Shown: positions 17,993 through 26,901 of the stretch, one piece after another | Position numbering within the stretch: position 1 is the stretch's first letter | Layout: the number at the start of each line of letters is the position of its first letter | Assembly: GCA_900319695.1 (NCBI GenBank) | Contig: ONPN01000022.1 | Coordinates: forward strand, 1-38,972 | From: an uncultured Eubacteriales bacterium | GTDB taxonomy: Bacteria > Bacillota > Clostridia > Oscillospirales > Oscillospiraceae | Reading direction: 5' to 3' | DNA length: 38,972 nucleotides | The notes under the pieces: generated by a model | Told to the model about the DNA's origin: nothing | Database searches by the model: none | The model's input: only the letters and a program-made list of their open reading frames with translations | Position numbers and translations under genes: made by a program

Positions 17993-18208
17993 TTCTAAAC
18001 CTCCAATTTATGAAAATAGTATTTGAAAAGAACCATTTCAGGTGGAGATCTGCAAAGAACGAGTAATCGTGGCGATAGCAGAGTATCCATGGTATTACCG
18101 CAAAAAAGCGGTCACCGATCAGATAGAGAGAAAATGTGATAGTTTGTTATCTTCCTAAAAAGCATGTGGATCGGCTGGTGCAGGAAAAGCGTTAAATAAT
18201 ATTTTTAT

Positions 18209-18237
18209 ATTATAATTATATACTTCTAAAATTTCAA
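18209..18237 (-). promoter_or_regulatory. Promoter of the sigma-like gene
   Basis: Minus strand TTGAAA (18232-18237), a 17-base spacer and TATAAT (18209-18214), inside an AT-rich patch just past the operon terminator. Confidence 0.7.
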
Positions 18238-18249
18238 TATTTTGCGTTG

Positions 18250-18287
18250 AAAAGCAGCCCCTGCTGCGCATGAACGCAACAGGGGCT
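18250..18287 (-). terminator. Terminator of the long E1/JAMM-primase operon
   Basis: Arms 18256-18268 and 18275-18287 (13 bp, one G-U) are followed on the minus strand by GCTTTT. It ends the operon eight bases past the last gene. Confidence 0.85.
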
Positions 18288-18295
18288 AAGACTAT

Positions 18296-19270
18296 TTACG
18301 CTGCTCTTTGAAATCGGATGCCGTTGGCGCGGAGGGAGAGCTCCTGGGACAGGAGCTTGAGGGACTCAAACTCTTCGTCCAGTCCGTCCAGCTCGCGGCG
18401 GAGCACCTGTTCATAGTGGCGCTTCTTCCCCTCCAGGGCGCCGATCTTCATGACCCAGCGCTCCATGATGGCGGGGCTTTGGCTGCCGCTCTTGATGAGG
18501 TAGTCCGCACGCTCCTGGTATTCCGCGATCTCCTTCTTCACCGCGGCGTAGAATTCCTCGGTCATCTTATCCCGCTGCTTGGCATCGTCTATGATATAGA
18601 TGGAGTTTGCCATGAGGCGGGCTTTCGTTCTGTTGAGGCTGCTGAGGGCCTCCATGAAGTCCTCAAAGATATCCACCTTCTCCATGCTGTGCCGGGGGAC
18701 GAAGTAGAGATGTCCGTTGACGCTCATCTTCGTGGCCTCCAGCCCGCGGATGTAGTTGAGGCAGATGGTCTCGATCTGCTTGCGGTTGGCGCAGACCTGA
18801 TACAGCTCGAACAGCTCCTCGGCGCGGCGGCAGTAGGCGGCCGCGTCCACATCGCTGTCATAGGCCAGATTGTCATAGCTGAACAGGCCGCTCTCTTTGT
18901 CGAAGCTGATGTTCGCCAGCTTCTCATACTGATTGGTCTCGCGGTTCAGCGTCTCCTTAACCAGCTCCCTGGACAGGACGCGCGCGGTGTGCTCATTGTC
19001 GCGGCAATAGATCCGGTAGATCTGCTGCATGCCGCCGTGCTTGACCACGATACGCTCCTTAATGTCCCCGGTGGCGCTCTTGAAGGCGTCGGAGGCGGAG
19101 ACGCGGCGGTCGCCGGCGTAGTAGATGCCCATGCCCGTGCAGAGCTCGGTCAGCTTTTCCTTGTCGATCAGGATGTCGGAGAGGGAAAAATACAGGAGCT
19201 TGCCCAGCATGTTGTTCTTGTCGCCGGACGCTACGCCCAGCATGTCGTTCATGGAAATAACGTCGCTCAT
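18296..19270 (-). CDS. Unknown protein at the end of the element operon
   Basis: I do not recognise this 324-residue protein with confidence. It appears soluble. It has an N-terminal mixed region (LLYFSLSDILIDKEKLTELC), a central domain with HGGMQQIYRIYCRD and HLYFVPRH, and a C-terminal helical, coiled-coil-like tail from about 225. The frame opens with a TTG at 19276, but ATG 19270 lies eight bases after AGGAGG and is preferred. It is the last gene of the operon that encodes primase and Rad52, so a role in element DNA metabolism is plausible but unproven. It ends in Ala-Ala. Confidence 0.8.
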   Translation of the reverse strand: MSDVISMNDMLGVASGDKNNMLGKLLYFSLSDILIDKEKLTELCTGMGIYYAGDRRVSASDAFKSATGDIKERIVVKHGGMQQIYRIYCRDNEHTARVLSRELVKETLNRETNQYEKLANISFDKESGLFSYDNLAYDSDVDAAAYCRRAEELFELYQVCANRKQIETICLNYIRGLEATKMSVNGHLYFVPRHSMEKVDIFEDFMEALSSLNRTKARLMANSIYIIDDAKQRDKMTEEFYAAVKKEIAEYQERADYLIKSGSQSPAIMERWVMKIGALEGKKRHYEQVLRRELDGLDEEFESLKLLSQELSLRANGIRFQRAA

Positions 19271-19283
19271 TTTCAAATCCTCC

Positions 19284-19523
19284 TTACCAGTTTCTCAGCA
19301 CTTCATCCAGCTTGTCATAGCGCCCCTGACACAGCAGGCCGCACTCATAGTGGAAATTGATGTCCGTCAGCCGGTACTCGATGAGCTCCATAGCATGACG
19401 GTCGCCCTTCTTTCGCGCGGTCTCATGCCTGCGAAACAGGCTCTGCATGATGGTGGGCGTCAGGCAGTATTCATTCCTGCGGTTGACCGCGCGGACGCGG
19501 TCCATTTCTTTATCTGTAAGCAT
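19284..19523 (-). CDS. Small unknown protein
   Basis: The 79-residue, charged, mostly helical protein is not recognised (DKEMDRVRAVNRRNEYCLTP at the start). AAGGAG lies six bases before ATG 19523. It is tightly packed between the primase gene and the 324-residue gene, with gaps of 9 and 13 bases, which supports it being real. Confidence 0.7.
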   Translation of the reverse strand: MLTDKEMDRVRAVNRRNEYCLTPTIMQSLFRRHETARKKGDRHAMELIEYRLTDINFHYECGLLCQGRYDKLDEVLRNW

Positions 19524-19532
19524 GTTTTCTCC

Positions 19533-20594
19533 TTATGCCGCGGCGCGGGCGTGGTAATAATCGTCCACGCCCTTGTACGCCGGGCTCCATACATATTTGG
19601 AATAGCGGATGTTCGGCAGGCTGCCGAGTTCCTTTCGGATCTCCAGCACCGCGTTTCGGACATGGGGATTCGTATTCTGGTCCATGTCCATCGCCTCCAC
19701 CAGCTCCGTGACGCCGAGCTCCTTCACCGTCTCTTTGAGACCGTGGATCGCGTTGACGCCGCCGATACAGACGAACAGCGCGTCGTTGTCCAGAAAACTC
19801 GCCACGTCGCCCTTGAGGGGGCCTTCCGTCAGATATGCCCGTTTGCTCGCGGTGTTGCCGGTCACATGAATCCAGGAATAGCTGCGTGTGCCGTTGGGCA
19901 TGCCCCGGCTGGAGAGCCAGCGGTACTTGCGGTCCGGGTCGGCCTCATCGTCGAGGCGGATCTTTAAACCCTGGATCAGCCCGTCTTTGTTGCGGACGGG
20001 GATCAGGAAGCCGCTCGGCCCGGTGACCGTCCACTCGCCGTAGCGGGTGCGGAAGCCGGGGATGCCCTCCAAATCGTGGCCGCAGCCTTTGAGCAGGCTT
20101 GCCAGAAGTCTGCGTCCGGCGTCCGTCTCCGGCATGGACCGGTACTCGTTCCGTTCGATCCGTTCCTCCGAAAGGCCGCGGCCGAGCAGGTTTTCCCGGT
20201 GCCGGTCAGACAGCGTCAGCAGGTGCAGCATGTCCGTGTAGATCTCGCTGCGCTCCGCAAGAGCGCGGGGCGCGGCCTCTGTATATTGGGAGTCGGGCTG
20301 CTTCGGCATGGGATAGACATTGCCGCCCTCCTCAAGTTCCCGAAACGCCTCCAGATTGTCCAGCCCCTTCACACGGGCATACAGCGTGACGCTGTTGCCG
20401 TGCGCGCCGCAGAGGACGCAGCGGTATTGATCGGTGGAGGTGTTCAGAAACAGATGGTATCTTCCCACACCGTGGTCACCGCAGAAGGGGCAGCTCGCCT
20501 CAACCTCGCCCCGGTGAAGGGTACGGGGGTTGAGGACAAGCCCGCACCTGTGAGCCGTGTCTACGATGGGGATTTTCTTATAGGCGCGGCCCAT
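19533..20594 (-). CDS. Primase-like protein with CHC2 zinc finger and Toprim domain
   Basis: The 353-residue protein probably makes primers for element replication. A zinc-ribbon of the CHC2 type lies at about 30-75 with C35-x2-C38 and C59-x2-C62. The middle (about 110-220) is primase-like. A Toprim-type region follows with E257 (LTEGPLKGDVA) and the acidic motif AMDMD at 301-305. It is half the length of DnaG and lacks a helicase-binding tail, as in plasmid and phage primases. It is encoded next to an SbcC-like ATPase and a Rad52-like protein. It ends in Ala-Ala-Ala. Confidence 0.85.
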   Translation of the reverse strand: MGRAYKKIPIVDTAHRCGLVLNPRTLHRGEVEASCPFCGDHGVGRYHLFLNTSTDQYRCVLCGAHGNSVTLYARVKGLDNLEAFRELEEGGNVYPMPKQPDSQYTEAAPRALAERSEIYTDMLHLLTLSDRHRENLLGRGLSEERIERNEYRSMPETDAGRRLLASLLKGCGHDLEGIPGFRTRYGEWTVTGPSGFLIPVRNKDGLIQGLKIRLDDEADPDRKYRWLSSRGMPNGTRSYSWIHVTGNTASKRAYLTEGPLKGDVASFLDNDALFVCIGGVNAIHGLKETVKELGVTELVEAMDMDQNTNPHVRNAVLEIRKELGSLPNIRYSKYVWSPAYKGVDDYYHARAAA

Positions 20595-20606
20595 GGGCGC
20601 CGTTCC

Positions 20607-22469
20607 TTATGCCGCCATGGGCATTTCGTTTAAAATGGGTTTCACCGCCCGGATATTCAGATCGGCGTTTCGGACACACTTGGCCATAAGCACCTGTCCT
20701 GTGGGCCTGACGTTGTTGAGATCGTCCACCGACTCCATGTTGTCCACAAAGACGGGATAGTTTCGCCCGGTCAGGCGCTTCATAAGCTCGGAGACCTCCA
20801 TGCCGGCGCGGATCTTCTCCGAGAGGGAGAGCCGGTCGTAACGGCGGCCTCTGTACTCGAAACGGAACACGTCCTTCACCTCGCCCGTGCTTTTCACCAC
20901 GTCGTAGAGGGAGATGGACACACGGTTCATCTGCAGCTCCGCGAGGGTGAGCTCCACGCGCTTGGCGATGTACTGCAGCAGGCAGCCGACGGCCTCCTTC
21001 TGTTCGGCGATCTGCTTTTGCGCCGCCTGGATCTTGGCCTCAAATTCTTCCTCCGCGGGGATGACCGTGTTCTTCAGGGCGGAGAGCTCCGCCTCGATCT
21101 GCCGCAGCTCCTCGCCGCAGGCTTTCATCCGGTCATATTCCTCAGCACTGAGATTCCCGTACTCCAGATCGGAGGTGAGCGTCTGCATTCGCGTGCGAAG
21201 CTCCTCCAACTGATTCCGGCGCTGCGCGGAGGCGCGGCTGCCGCTTTCCAGCACCCTGCCGCGCTCCTCGGTGAGCTCACGGACAGACTGCTCCAGCTTT
21301 GCCACGTCCTCCTCCTTGAATTTCTGAAACGTCTCCTTGGATTGGGCGTCCATTGCCTTCAGCTCCTCCAGTTGCGCGCGCTGCTCCTTGCCCTCGGCAA
21401 CGATGCCGCTGACGCTCTGCTGGAAAGCCTTGCGCACGACGGGAACGTCTTCCTCGGACACCGCGCGTCGGCAGGTAGGACAGACGAAGCCGGGGACGAT
21501 GGCCTTGCCCGCGCTGACTTCGGCGTTATACTTCGCGCCGAGAGCTTTCACGCGCTCGGTCGCCGCCGCGATCGCCTGCGTAAACTTGGATTCATAGACG
21601 CTTGCCGAGCGTTCCGCCAGCTTTCGCGCCTGCTCATAGAGCCGCGCGTCCAGCTCATCCAGCCCGCTCTCGTCGCTGTTGTCATTGAAGAGTTCGCTGT
21701 ACTGGGCGCTCAGATCGGTGAGGGTGCTCTCCAGCTCAGCGGTGTCGATCCCGGCGTAGCGTTTTGCCTCCAGCGCCTGTTTTTCTTCCTGAATGCTGCT
21801 GCGCTTTGCTTCCAGCTCCGCGCGCCTGGTCTGTCCGGTCTTCTGCTGTGAGAGGGCCAGATCCTGCTGACCCTGGAGATAGATCACAGAGTTCTCCAGC
21901 TCCCGGATATCCTTCCGAAGCTGTTTGACGCGCCCCTCAGGGGACAGAAGCGTTTCCGCCGGAAGCCTCTGCCGGATGGGGTCGGACAGCTCCGCGAGCA
22001 CCTTTTCCTGCGGAATCATCGGGAGATAACGCTGCAGGAGATTCTTCCCGTCCTCGCCCAGCTCCTCAATGAAGTACAGGGGGTTGAAGATCGAGAGGAA
22101 CACGTCCTTTTCGCCGAACATCTCCGTCAGATCAAGCTGGCGAAGCTCCTGACCGTCATAGACGATCCCGGTCCTGCTGCCATTGTGGCTGCGCGTCAAC
22201 TCGTGCGAAACGCCCTTGTCGTCCATGAAGCGCATGGTGACGAAAAGCTCCGGATCGCTCTCGCTGTGCAGCCGGTCGATGTTCCGCTCCGCGAAGAACG
22301 GGAGGCCGGTGACAGCGTAGGCGATGGCGTCCGCGATGCTGGACTTGCCGCGGCCGTTGCCGCCGGTGATGACCGTGGGATTGCCGAAGCTCAACTTCGT
22401 GGGCTGCGCGAACGACTTGAAGCCGGACAGACGAAGTCCTGTGATCTGAAAACCGCTGATCTTTTCCAT
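20607..22469 (-). CDS. SbcC/Rad50-like coiled-coil ATPase
   Basis: The 620-residue P-loop ATPase has the SMC/Rad50 plan. Walker A GGNGRGKS is at 36-43. A first coiled coil (about 170-320), a zinc-hook-like CPTC at 330-333 and a second coiled coil (about 345-500) follow. A degenerate ABC signature (LSLSEKIRAG near 547-556) and a Walker B-like VFVDNMES come next, where the usual catalytic Glu after Asp is Asn. Rad50/SbcC proteins act with a nuclease on DNA ends; no sbcD is seen. Its place next to the Rad52-like gene suggests a recombination or end-processing role for the element. AAGGAG lies six bases before the ATG. Confidence 0.88.
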   Translation of the reverse strand: MEKISGFQITGLRLSGFKSFAQPTKLSFGNPTVITGGNGRGKSSIADAIAYAVTGLPFFAERNIDRLHSESDPELFVTMRFMDDKGVSHELTRSHNGSRTGIVYDGQELRQLDLTEMFGEKDVFLSIFNPLYFIEELGEDGKNLLQRYLPMIPQEKVLAELSDPIRQRLPAETLLSPEGRVKQLRKDIRELENSVIYLQGQQDLALSQQKTGQTRRAELEAKRSSIQEEKQALEAKRYAGIDTAELESTLTDLSAQYSELFNDNSDESGLDELDARLYEQARKLAERSASVYESKFTQAIAAATERVKALGAKYNAEVSAGKAIVPGFVCPTCRRAVSEEDVPVVRKAFQQSVSGIVAEGKEQRAQLEELKAMDAQSKETFQKFKEEDVAKLEQSVRELTEERGRVLESGSRASAQRRNQLEELRTRMQTLTSDLEYGNLSAEEYDRMKACGEELRQIEAELSALKNTVIPAEEEFEAKIQAAQKQIAEQKEAVGCLLQYIAKRVELTLAELQMNRVSISLYDVVKSTGEVKDVFRFEYRGRRYDRLSLSEKIRAGMEVSELMKRLTGRNYPVFVDNMESVDDLNNVRPTGQVLMAKCVRNADLNIRAVKPILNEMPMAA

Positions 22470-22487
22470 GTTTTTCTCCTTTCCCGC

Positions 22488-23405
22488 TTACGCGGCCTGA
22501 TCCAGAATCTCGAAGCTCTCCAGATAGTAGAACACGACGGAGTCCTTCTGCTTGAGGGTCTTGCGGACGTTGTAGAGTCTGGCGTCACGGCGAAGCTCCG
22601 GGTGGGTGCCACGGGTGTAAGCCAGCAGCTTCTTTCCGTCCGGGTCCTGAAGCATGAGGCTGGTGTTTTCGCCGCTCATGCCCTTCTGCACCTTGACGTC
22701 CGTCACGGTGTATTCCCAGGCGTGAGACTCCGGCGCTTTCCTGTACTGCGCGAGATCCACGACCTTGCCGCCCTTTTCTTCTTTCTCGGCGGCCTTCTCC
22801 TGTGGTTTAGACGTCGGCTGTGCAGGCCCAGCTTTTTCCTCGGTACCGCCGGGCGCTCTCTGTGGGGTGAGCAGAGACTGCACGCCGCCGGGCGCGGCGG
22901 CCTTGAGCTTCAGCTTGGCCAGCATGTCCATGTAGGCTTTGTCCAGCTTGGGACGCTCGGAGGGCTTGATGATATAGCTCTTGCCCTTCTTTTCGATCCC
23001 GACAAAGACCGTGTCCATGTTGTACAGGACGCGGCCGATGCCCCACTGGACGGCGGCGCGCTTCATGGAATCGCTGAGTCCGCCCTTGACCGGCTCAATA
23101 TCCGAGTCCTCGGCCCCGTCCCATTTGGTGATGAAGCCGCGGCCCTCGAAGTAGATGGAGATACCACAAATCTGCGCCTCCCGCTTGCCGGTGCCGTGCC
23201 AGGGCTGGTACTCGTTGTACCAGTTCTGCGGGCCGACGACCTCATCCAGCCGGTTCTGGATCGCGCGGTTCGTCACATAGGGAACCGCGATACCCTGCAT
23301 GCTGCTCTCAAAGGCCATCTGAATCCGCCATTCCAGATCCTCCGCGGCGAAGGGCATGGCCAGCGCCGCCTGGATCTCATTCGCCGTCTTCTTCGTTTCT
23401 TCCAT
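22488..23405 (-). CDS. Rad52/Rad22-family single-strand annealing protein
   Basis: The 305-residue protein carries the Rad52-type annealing domain over its first 170 residues: NRLDEVVGPQNWYNEYQPW, CGISIYFEGRGFITKWDG, and the hallmark KGGLSDSMKRAAVQWGIGRVLYN. Such proteins anneal complementary single strands in phage and plasmid recombination. A Pro/Ala/Glu-rich linker (about 185-230) and a small C-terminal domain follow. ATG 23405 is chosen for the GGGAGG seven bases upstream; the gene starts 29 bases inside the end of the E2-like gene. It ends in Ala-Ala. Confidence 0.9.
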   Translation of the reverse strand: MEETKKTANEIQAALAMPFAAEDLEWRIQMAFESSMQGIAVPYVTNRAIQNRLDEVVGPQNWYNEYQPWHGTGKREAQICGISIYFEGRGFITKWDGAEDSDIEPVKGGLSDSMKRAAVQWGIGRVLYNMDTVFVGIEKKGKSYIIKPSERPKLDKAYMDMLAKLKLKAAAPGGVQSLLTPQRAPGGTEEKAGPAQPTSKPQEKAAEKEEKGGKVVDLAQYRKAPESHAWEYTVTDVKVQKGMSGENTSLMLQDPDGKKLLAYTRGTHPELRRDARLYNVRKTLKQKDSVVFYYLESFEILDQAA

Positions 23406-24090
23406 AGATACCTCCCACAAAGTCTCCCAAGGTTTTCCCGTTGGGGATGAGGACGTCCGTGTAGTAATAGGCCGGGTCCTTGTCCTTCAGATGCTCCATC
23501 AGCTCTGTATGCCCCAGCTTCAGCTTGTTGCGGCCGGGCGAATACATGTCGTCGTTGTCCGGGATACCCAGCAGATAGCGCGGGAAATTCACCAGCGCCG
23601 ACTGCTTTTTATAGCGCGGCAGCACATTGTTCCCCGTGCATACGCGGGAATCCTCGTAGACGTTGGAAAAAGGATAATGATACATGAGCGAGGCAGGCGT
23701 CGGTTTTTCATCCGCCACCACGCCGAGGGTGCAGCCAGCCACTCTGCCGGTATCCAGCAGACGAATGCCGAACACCAGGCGCGGGATTGGGAAATTGAGG
23801 TACTCCGCATCCTTGTAGGTCATGTCCGCCCGCAGCGCCGGGTTCCAGAGAACGAAGGTTTTCTCTCCTTTCCCGATAGTGACGGACAGACAATGCTCCG
23901 GGAGCAGTCCGGTCTCAACCGTTTCGCTGTTCCTGTAACTCTCATTGAGCATGAAATACAGGTCGACGGGAGAGATCTCCTTAAAGGAAATTGCCCCGTC
24001 GCGCTTGCGTTCCTCCACAATGATCTTGCCCGAATGGGGAGAGATGCGGAGGCAAATGTCGTTGCCGTAATCTGTGTTTTCCGCTGCCAT
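23377..24090 (-). CDS. E2-like protein of the PRTRC protein B family (Prok-E2 family D)
   Basis: The 237-residue protein matches the PRTRC-B / Prok-E2_D layout by my recognition of conserved segments: TFVLWNPALR, IPRLVFGIRL, the PTPASLMYHYPFSNVY stretch, then VCTGNN. C151 is the candidate thioester cysteine. In this superfamily E2-like proteins accept a ubiquitin-like modifier or substrate adenylate from a ThiF-type E1. Both a ThiF E1 and a JAMM peptidase are encoded four to five genes upstream in the same operon. ATG 24090 shares its A with the previous stop (TAATG), and GGAGG lies in the end of that gene. A start seven codons earlier is possible but less likely. Confidence 0.75.
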   Translation of the reverse strand: MAAENTDYGNDICLRISPHSGKIIVEERKRDGAISFKEISPVDLYFMLNESYRNSETVETGLLPEHCLSVTIGKGEKTFVLWNPALRADMTYKDAEYLNFPIPRLVFGIRLLDTGRVAGCTLGVVADEKPTPASLMYHYPFSNVYEDSRVCTGNNVLPRYKKQSALVNFPRYLLGIPDNDDMYSPGRNKLKLGHTELMEHLKDKDPAYYYTDVLIPNGKTLGDFVGGIYGRNEEDGE

Positions 24091-24653
24091 TACGCGGCCT
24101 CCTCCATACAATGTTTCGGAAGAGAAACGATCTTGTCCGACCGTTTCTCTATAATCTGTTTCATGTGTTCGTTTTCCCGGATAAGGTAGTGCATCAGGTC
24201 TGTGAGCGCGATCACCAATCCCCCGGGCTCCCAGTATCCCTCCGCAAATTCAAGCTGAATCTGCGGGCTGTTGCCTTCATAACGGATCGTCATGTCAAAG
24301 ATCCCGCAGTTGCGGTCAGACAGGAAAAAGGTGACGATGTCCTCAAATCTCCTTCTGACAGCCTGAACCGAACAGGGATGCGCCTCCATGAGCTTTGCGC
24401 TGAATTCGAGATATTCATCGAAAACAGTATCATAGATACACATAAGTTCTGACCCGCTCATCTCATCATATTCCGAGTAGCAGTCATCAAAAATTTCTTC
24501 TATAGAATAGTAGATGAATTCCAGAATCTGTTCCGTCGAAAACTGTGTCTCGCCCGCGACAAGCCGCGCCGCCCGTTCCGGTCTGTACATCTGCACAAAG
24601 CGCAACAGTCTCAGGACGCCGAGAATGTCGTACTCATAATCGTTGTCGTACAT
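24090..24653 (-). CDS. Unknown acidic protein
   Basis: This 187-residue, very acidic protein is not recognised. The N-terminal half is helical (LGVLRLLRFVQMYRPERAARL) and the second half has strand-like segments (CGIFDMTIRYEGNSPQIQLEF). It overlaps the E2-like gene by one base, so the two are translationally coupled. A role as an E2 partner or target is speculation. It ends in Ala-Ala. Confidence 0.75.
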   Translation of the reverse strand: MYDNDYEYDILGVLRLLRFVQMYRPERAARLVAGETQFSTEQILEFIYYSIEEIFDDCYSEYDEMSGSELMCIYDTVFDEYLEFSAKLMEAHPCSVQAVRRRFEDIVTFFLSDRNCGIFDMTIRYEGNSPQIQLEFAEGYWEPGGLVIALTDLMHYLIRENEHMKQIIEKRSDKIVSLPKHCMEEAA

Positions 24654-24662
24654 AGGCAGCCC

Positions 24663-24962
24663 TCAGAAAAAAGCGCGCTTCTCCCGAGGCGAGGCATGGA
24701 TGAGCTTGAGCATCTTGTTGAAGCCCTTTTGCCAGCCCTGTTCCATACCCCTGTAATGATCTTCCGACCACGCCATGGCGGTATTACACAGGTCGAAAGC
24801 GTTCAGATCCAGCTTTGTGAGGTCGATGGTCTCGCCTCTGCGCAGCCTGTCGAACACTTCCGTTTGCAGATATTCGCTGTGCTGCGGCGTTTCGCAGTAC
24901 GGGATCTTTTCCGGGACGGAATAGAGAAGCTCCGTGAAAATCTCAGGATGAAATTCAAGCAT
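24663..24962 (-). CDS. Small unknown protein
   Basis: A 99-residue protein starting MLEFHPEIFTELLYSVPEK, not recognised. Its ATG overlaps the previous stop by eight bases (ATGCTTGA), a coupling signal that supports this start over the longer frame, which is a shadow of the upstream gene. Confidence 0.7.
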   Translation of the reverse strand: MLEFHPEIFTELLYSVPEKIPYCETPQHSEYLQTEVFDRLRRGETIDLTKLDLNAFDLCNTAMAWSEDHYRGMEQGWQKGFNKMLKLIHASPREKRAFF

Positions 24963-25494
24963 GGCTTTCCCCCAGATCGACGACGCGAACCACGCAGATG
25001 GCGTAATCCGCCACATGGCTGATGATGTGCTGTTCCTCCGCTTCAGAGATAAACGCCTTGCCCTGCTGGGTGTAGTACACGCCGTAATCCGGCAGCACGA
25101 TGCCGCCCTCCGCGAGCACCTTCCAGGCCAGGTGGAACATGAGCGATTCATTTTCCTTGTCGATGACAATCGGAATAACATGCTCGCCGGTGTCCGCCTT
25201 CTCAATCTCCTTGACCAGAAAACCGAGGTGGAAGTCCGTGGCCTTCTGCTGCGAGTGCTGGGCCTCGGCATAGAGATTGAGGAAGTTCAGGGGATCTTCT
25301 CTTCCCAGAACGATGCCGAAGGCGTTTTTGATCTCGCTGTCCCAGGCCTTCTGTACGGGGAAAAAGCTCCCGTAGTATTTGCCCAGGTACTTGGTGAGCA
25401 GGCCGGTCACGGTTGCCCACACCTGTGTTTTGAGGCTGTCGCCGTTCTGTCTCTCATCGACCGGAACGACGACCGCCAGGTTGTTGGATTTCAT
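24955..25494 (-). CDS. Unknown protein
   Basis: The 179-residue protein is not recognised. It looks soluble, with mixed helices and strands (NNLAVVVPVDERQNGDSLKT at the start, HVIPIVIDKENESLMFHLAW in the middle). AGGAGG lies five bases before ATG 25494. It is nine bases behind the methyltransferase gene in the same operon. Confidence 0.75.
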   Translation of the reverse strand: MKSNNLAVVVPVDERQNGDSLKTQVWATVTGLLTKYLGKYYGSFFPVQKAWDSEIKNAFGIVLGREDPLNFLNLYAEAQHSQQKATDFHLGFLVKEIEKADTGEHVIPIVIDKENESLMFHLAWKVLAEGGIVLPDYGVYYTQQGKAFISEAEEQHIISHVADYAICVVRVVDLGESHA

Positions 25495-25503
25495 AGTGTC
25501 CTC

Positions 25504-26898
25504 CTATGTCAGTGACTTGAAGCCCTGGGGCGTCAGAATGTTGAAGATCATCTTGTTTGTGACGACCTCCCGGATCTCCGCGCCCATGTGCCTTCCCTCC
25601 GTGCTGAACTTGTCCTCGCTTTCCGTATGGACGACTTTGACGATGCGACCCTTGATGATATGCGGATGCTCGCACTCGATGAGGCCGTTGATCATGCCGG
25701 AGCCGCCGATCAGACCGATCTGCCCGATGGAGAGCGGCAGAAGCGGATGCTTTACGCCGCTGTCGAGCTCGCTGCGGGCCATGAGCTGTTCAAAGCTGTT
25801 CGACCGGCGAAGCTGCTGTTCCAGCTCCCGCTCGTTGAAGATCTCGCCCTTGAAAACAGAGACCTCCGTCTGTACAGCGGGCAGCGCATAGCGCCCCTCC
25901 GAAAGCTCAGCGAGGCTTGGGATCGTTTCGGGACTCACGGCGTAGCGTTCCAGCCAGAGACTGTCGCCGGGCTCCGCCGCCTTGCGCTTGCGGACGCCCA
26001 TGACGGCTACCTGGCGGAAGCGTTTGAACTCCGCGTCCGTGAAGCGCCAGACCGTGAGATCCTCGAAGTTATCCACCAGCACCCGGCAGATGTCCGGGGT
26101 GAGACGGTAATACGGGATCACATAGATCAGCAGGCCGCCCAGCATGAGGGTATGGATGCTCTCAATCAGGAAGCGCTTCTCATGGCGGGATTTGCCGCCA
26201 TTGTTGTTCAAAACGGACAGATACGGGGGATTCAGAAAAAGCAGATGGAAGACGTCATGGCTGACGGTGCTGTGGAAGAAGCTGCCGAAACCCACGCGAT
26301 GGAGCCGCGTCTGGGCCTCCTCAGCCCTGCTTTGATCCAGCTCCACGCCGTAGGTATAGCAGTTGTTCCCCTGGGCGAGCTGCCGGAGGGCCTTGCCGCA
26401 ACCGCAGCAGGGGTCCAGCAGGTTGGTGGTGACGCCGTCGGGAAAGGTAATGCCCCGGAGCATCAGGTCGATGTTGTCCGGGTCCGTGGGATAGTAGCCC
26501 AGCTTGATCTGGTTCATGAGGCGGCCCACCACAGCGGCGTTGACGGTATCTCCCGCGGGGATGCGCGCAGCAAAGCCCTGCAACACGTCATAGACGCTTT
26601 TGTAGTTGGTACTCATAAGATCAAAGCGGGCAAGCCCCCGGCCGAGCTTACCGGCCAGACCGGCAAGCTCGTATTCCTCCACTTCCATCAGCAGCAGTCT
26701 CGCATCGTAGAGCGCCTTTTCGAGAGCGCCCTTTGCTTTCTTCAGCTCCAGATAACTGTCCTTCGCGGCGGCCATATCCGCCTGCCGGTACTTCTCCACC
26801 TTGGCGCGGCTCATCACCATCGCCTTGGACTGCCGGAGGATGCTGTTTCTGAGCTCCGCCAGCCGTTCGACAACGTAGTATTTCTCCTGCGCTTCCAT
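25504..26898 (-). CDS. N6-adenine-type DNA methyltransferase (DUF6094-like)
   Basis: In this 464-residue SAM-dependent methyltransferase, motif I reads DPCCGCGKA (162-170), the SAM-binding acidic residue lies in YGVELDQ, and the catalytic motif NPPY is at 223-226. An N-terminal helical region (1-90) and a C-terminal domain surround the core. The overall look matches the DUF6094 methyltransferases of clostridial mobile elements. No restriction enzyme gene lies next to it, so it may be a solitary methylase protecting or marking element DNA. It is three bases from the preceding stop. Confidence 0.85.
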   Translation of the reverse strand: MEAQEKYYVVERLAELRNSILRQSKAMVMSRAKVEKYRQADMAAAKDSYLELKKAKGALEKALYDARLLLMEVEEYELAGLAGKLGRGLARFDLMSTNYKSVYDVLQGFAARIPAGDTVNAAVVGRLMNQIKLGYYPTDPDNIDLMLRGITFPDGVTTNLLDPCCGCGKALRQLAQGNNCYTYGVELDQSRAEEAQTRLHRVGFGSFFHSTVSHDVFHLLFLNPPYLSVLNNNGGKSRHEKRFLIESIHTLMLGGLLIYVIPYYRLTPDICRVLVDNFEDLTVWRFTDAEFKRFRQVAVMGVRKRKAAEPGDSLWLERYAVSPETIPSLAELSEGRYALPAVQTEVSVFKGEIFNERELEQQLRRSNSFEQLMARSELDSGVKHPLLPLSIGQIGLIGGSGMINGLIECEHPHIIKGRIVKVVHTESEDKFSTEGRHMGAEIREVVTNKMIFNILTPQGFKSLT

Positions 26899-26901
26899 GC
26901 C

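Larger units (their letters stand above)
17993..18295. other. Intergenic gap between the operon end and the sigma-like gene
   Basis: About 300 bases without a gene. It holds the operon terminator (18250-18287), the promoter for the sigma-like gene (18209-18237), an AT-rich patch at about 18190-18240, and an apparently unstructured leader. No conserved ORF is visible. Confidence 0.7.

Noticed and set aside
25504-26898. Restriction-modification system around the methyltransferase
   Set aside because: No nuclease or specificity subunit is recognisable among the neighbours, which are tightly packed operon genes of other kinds.
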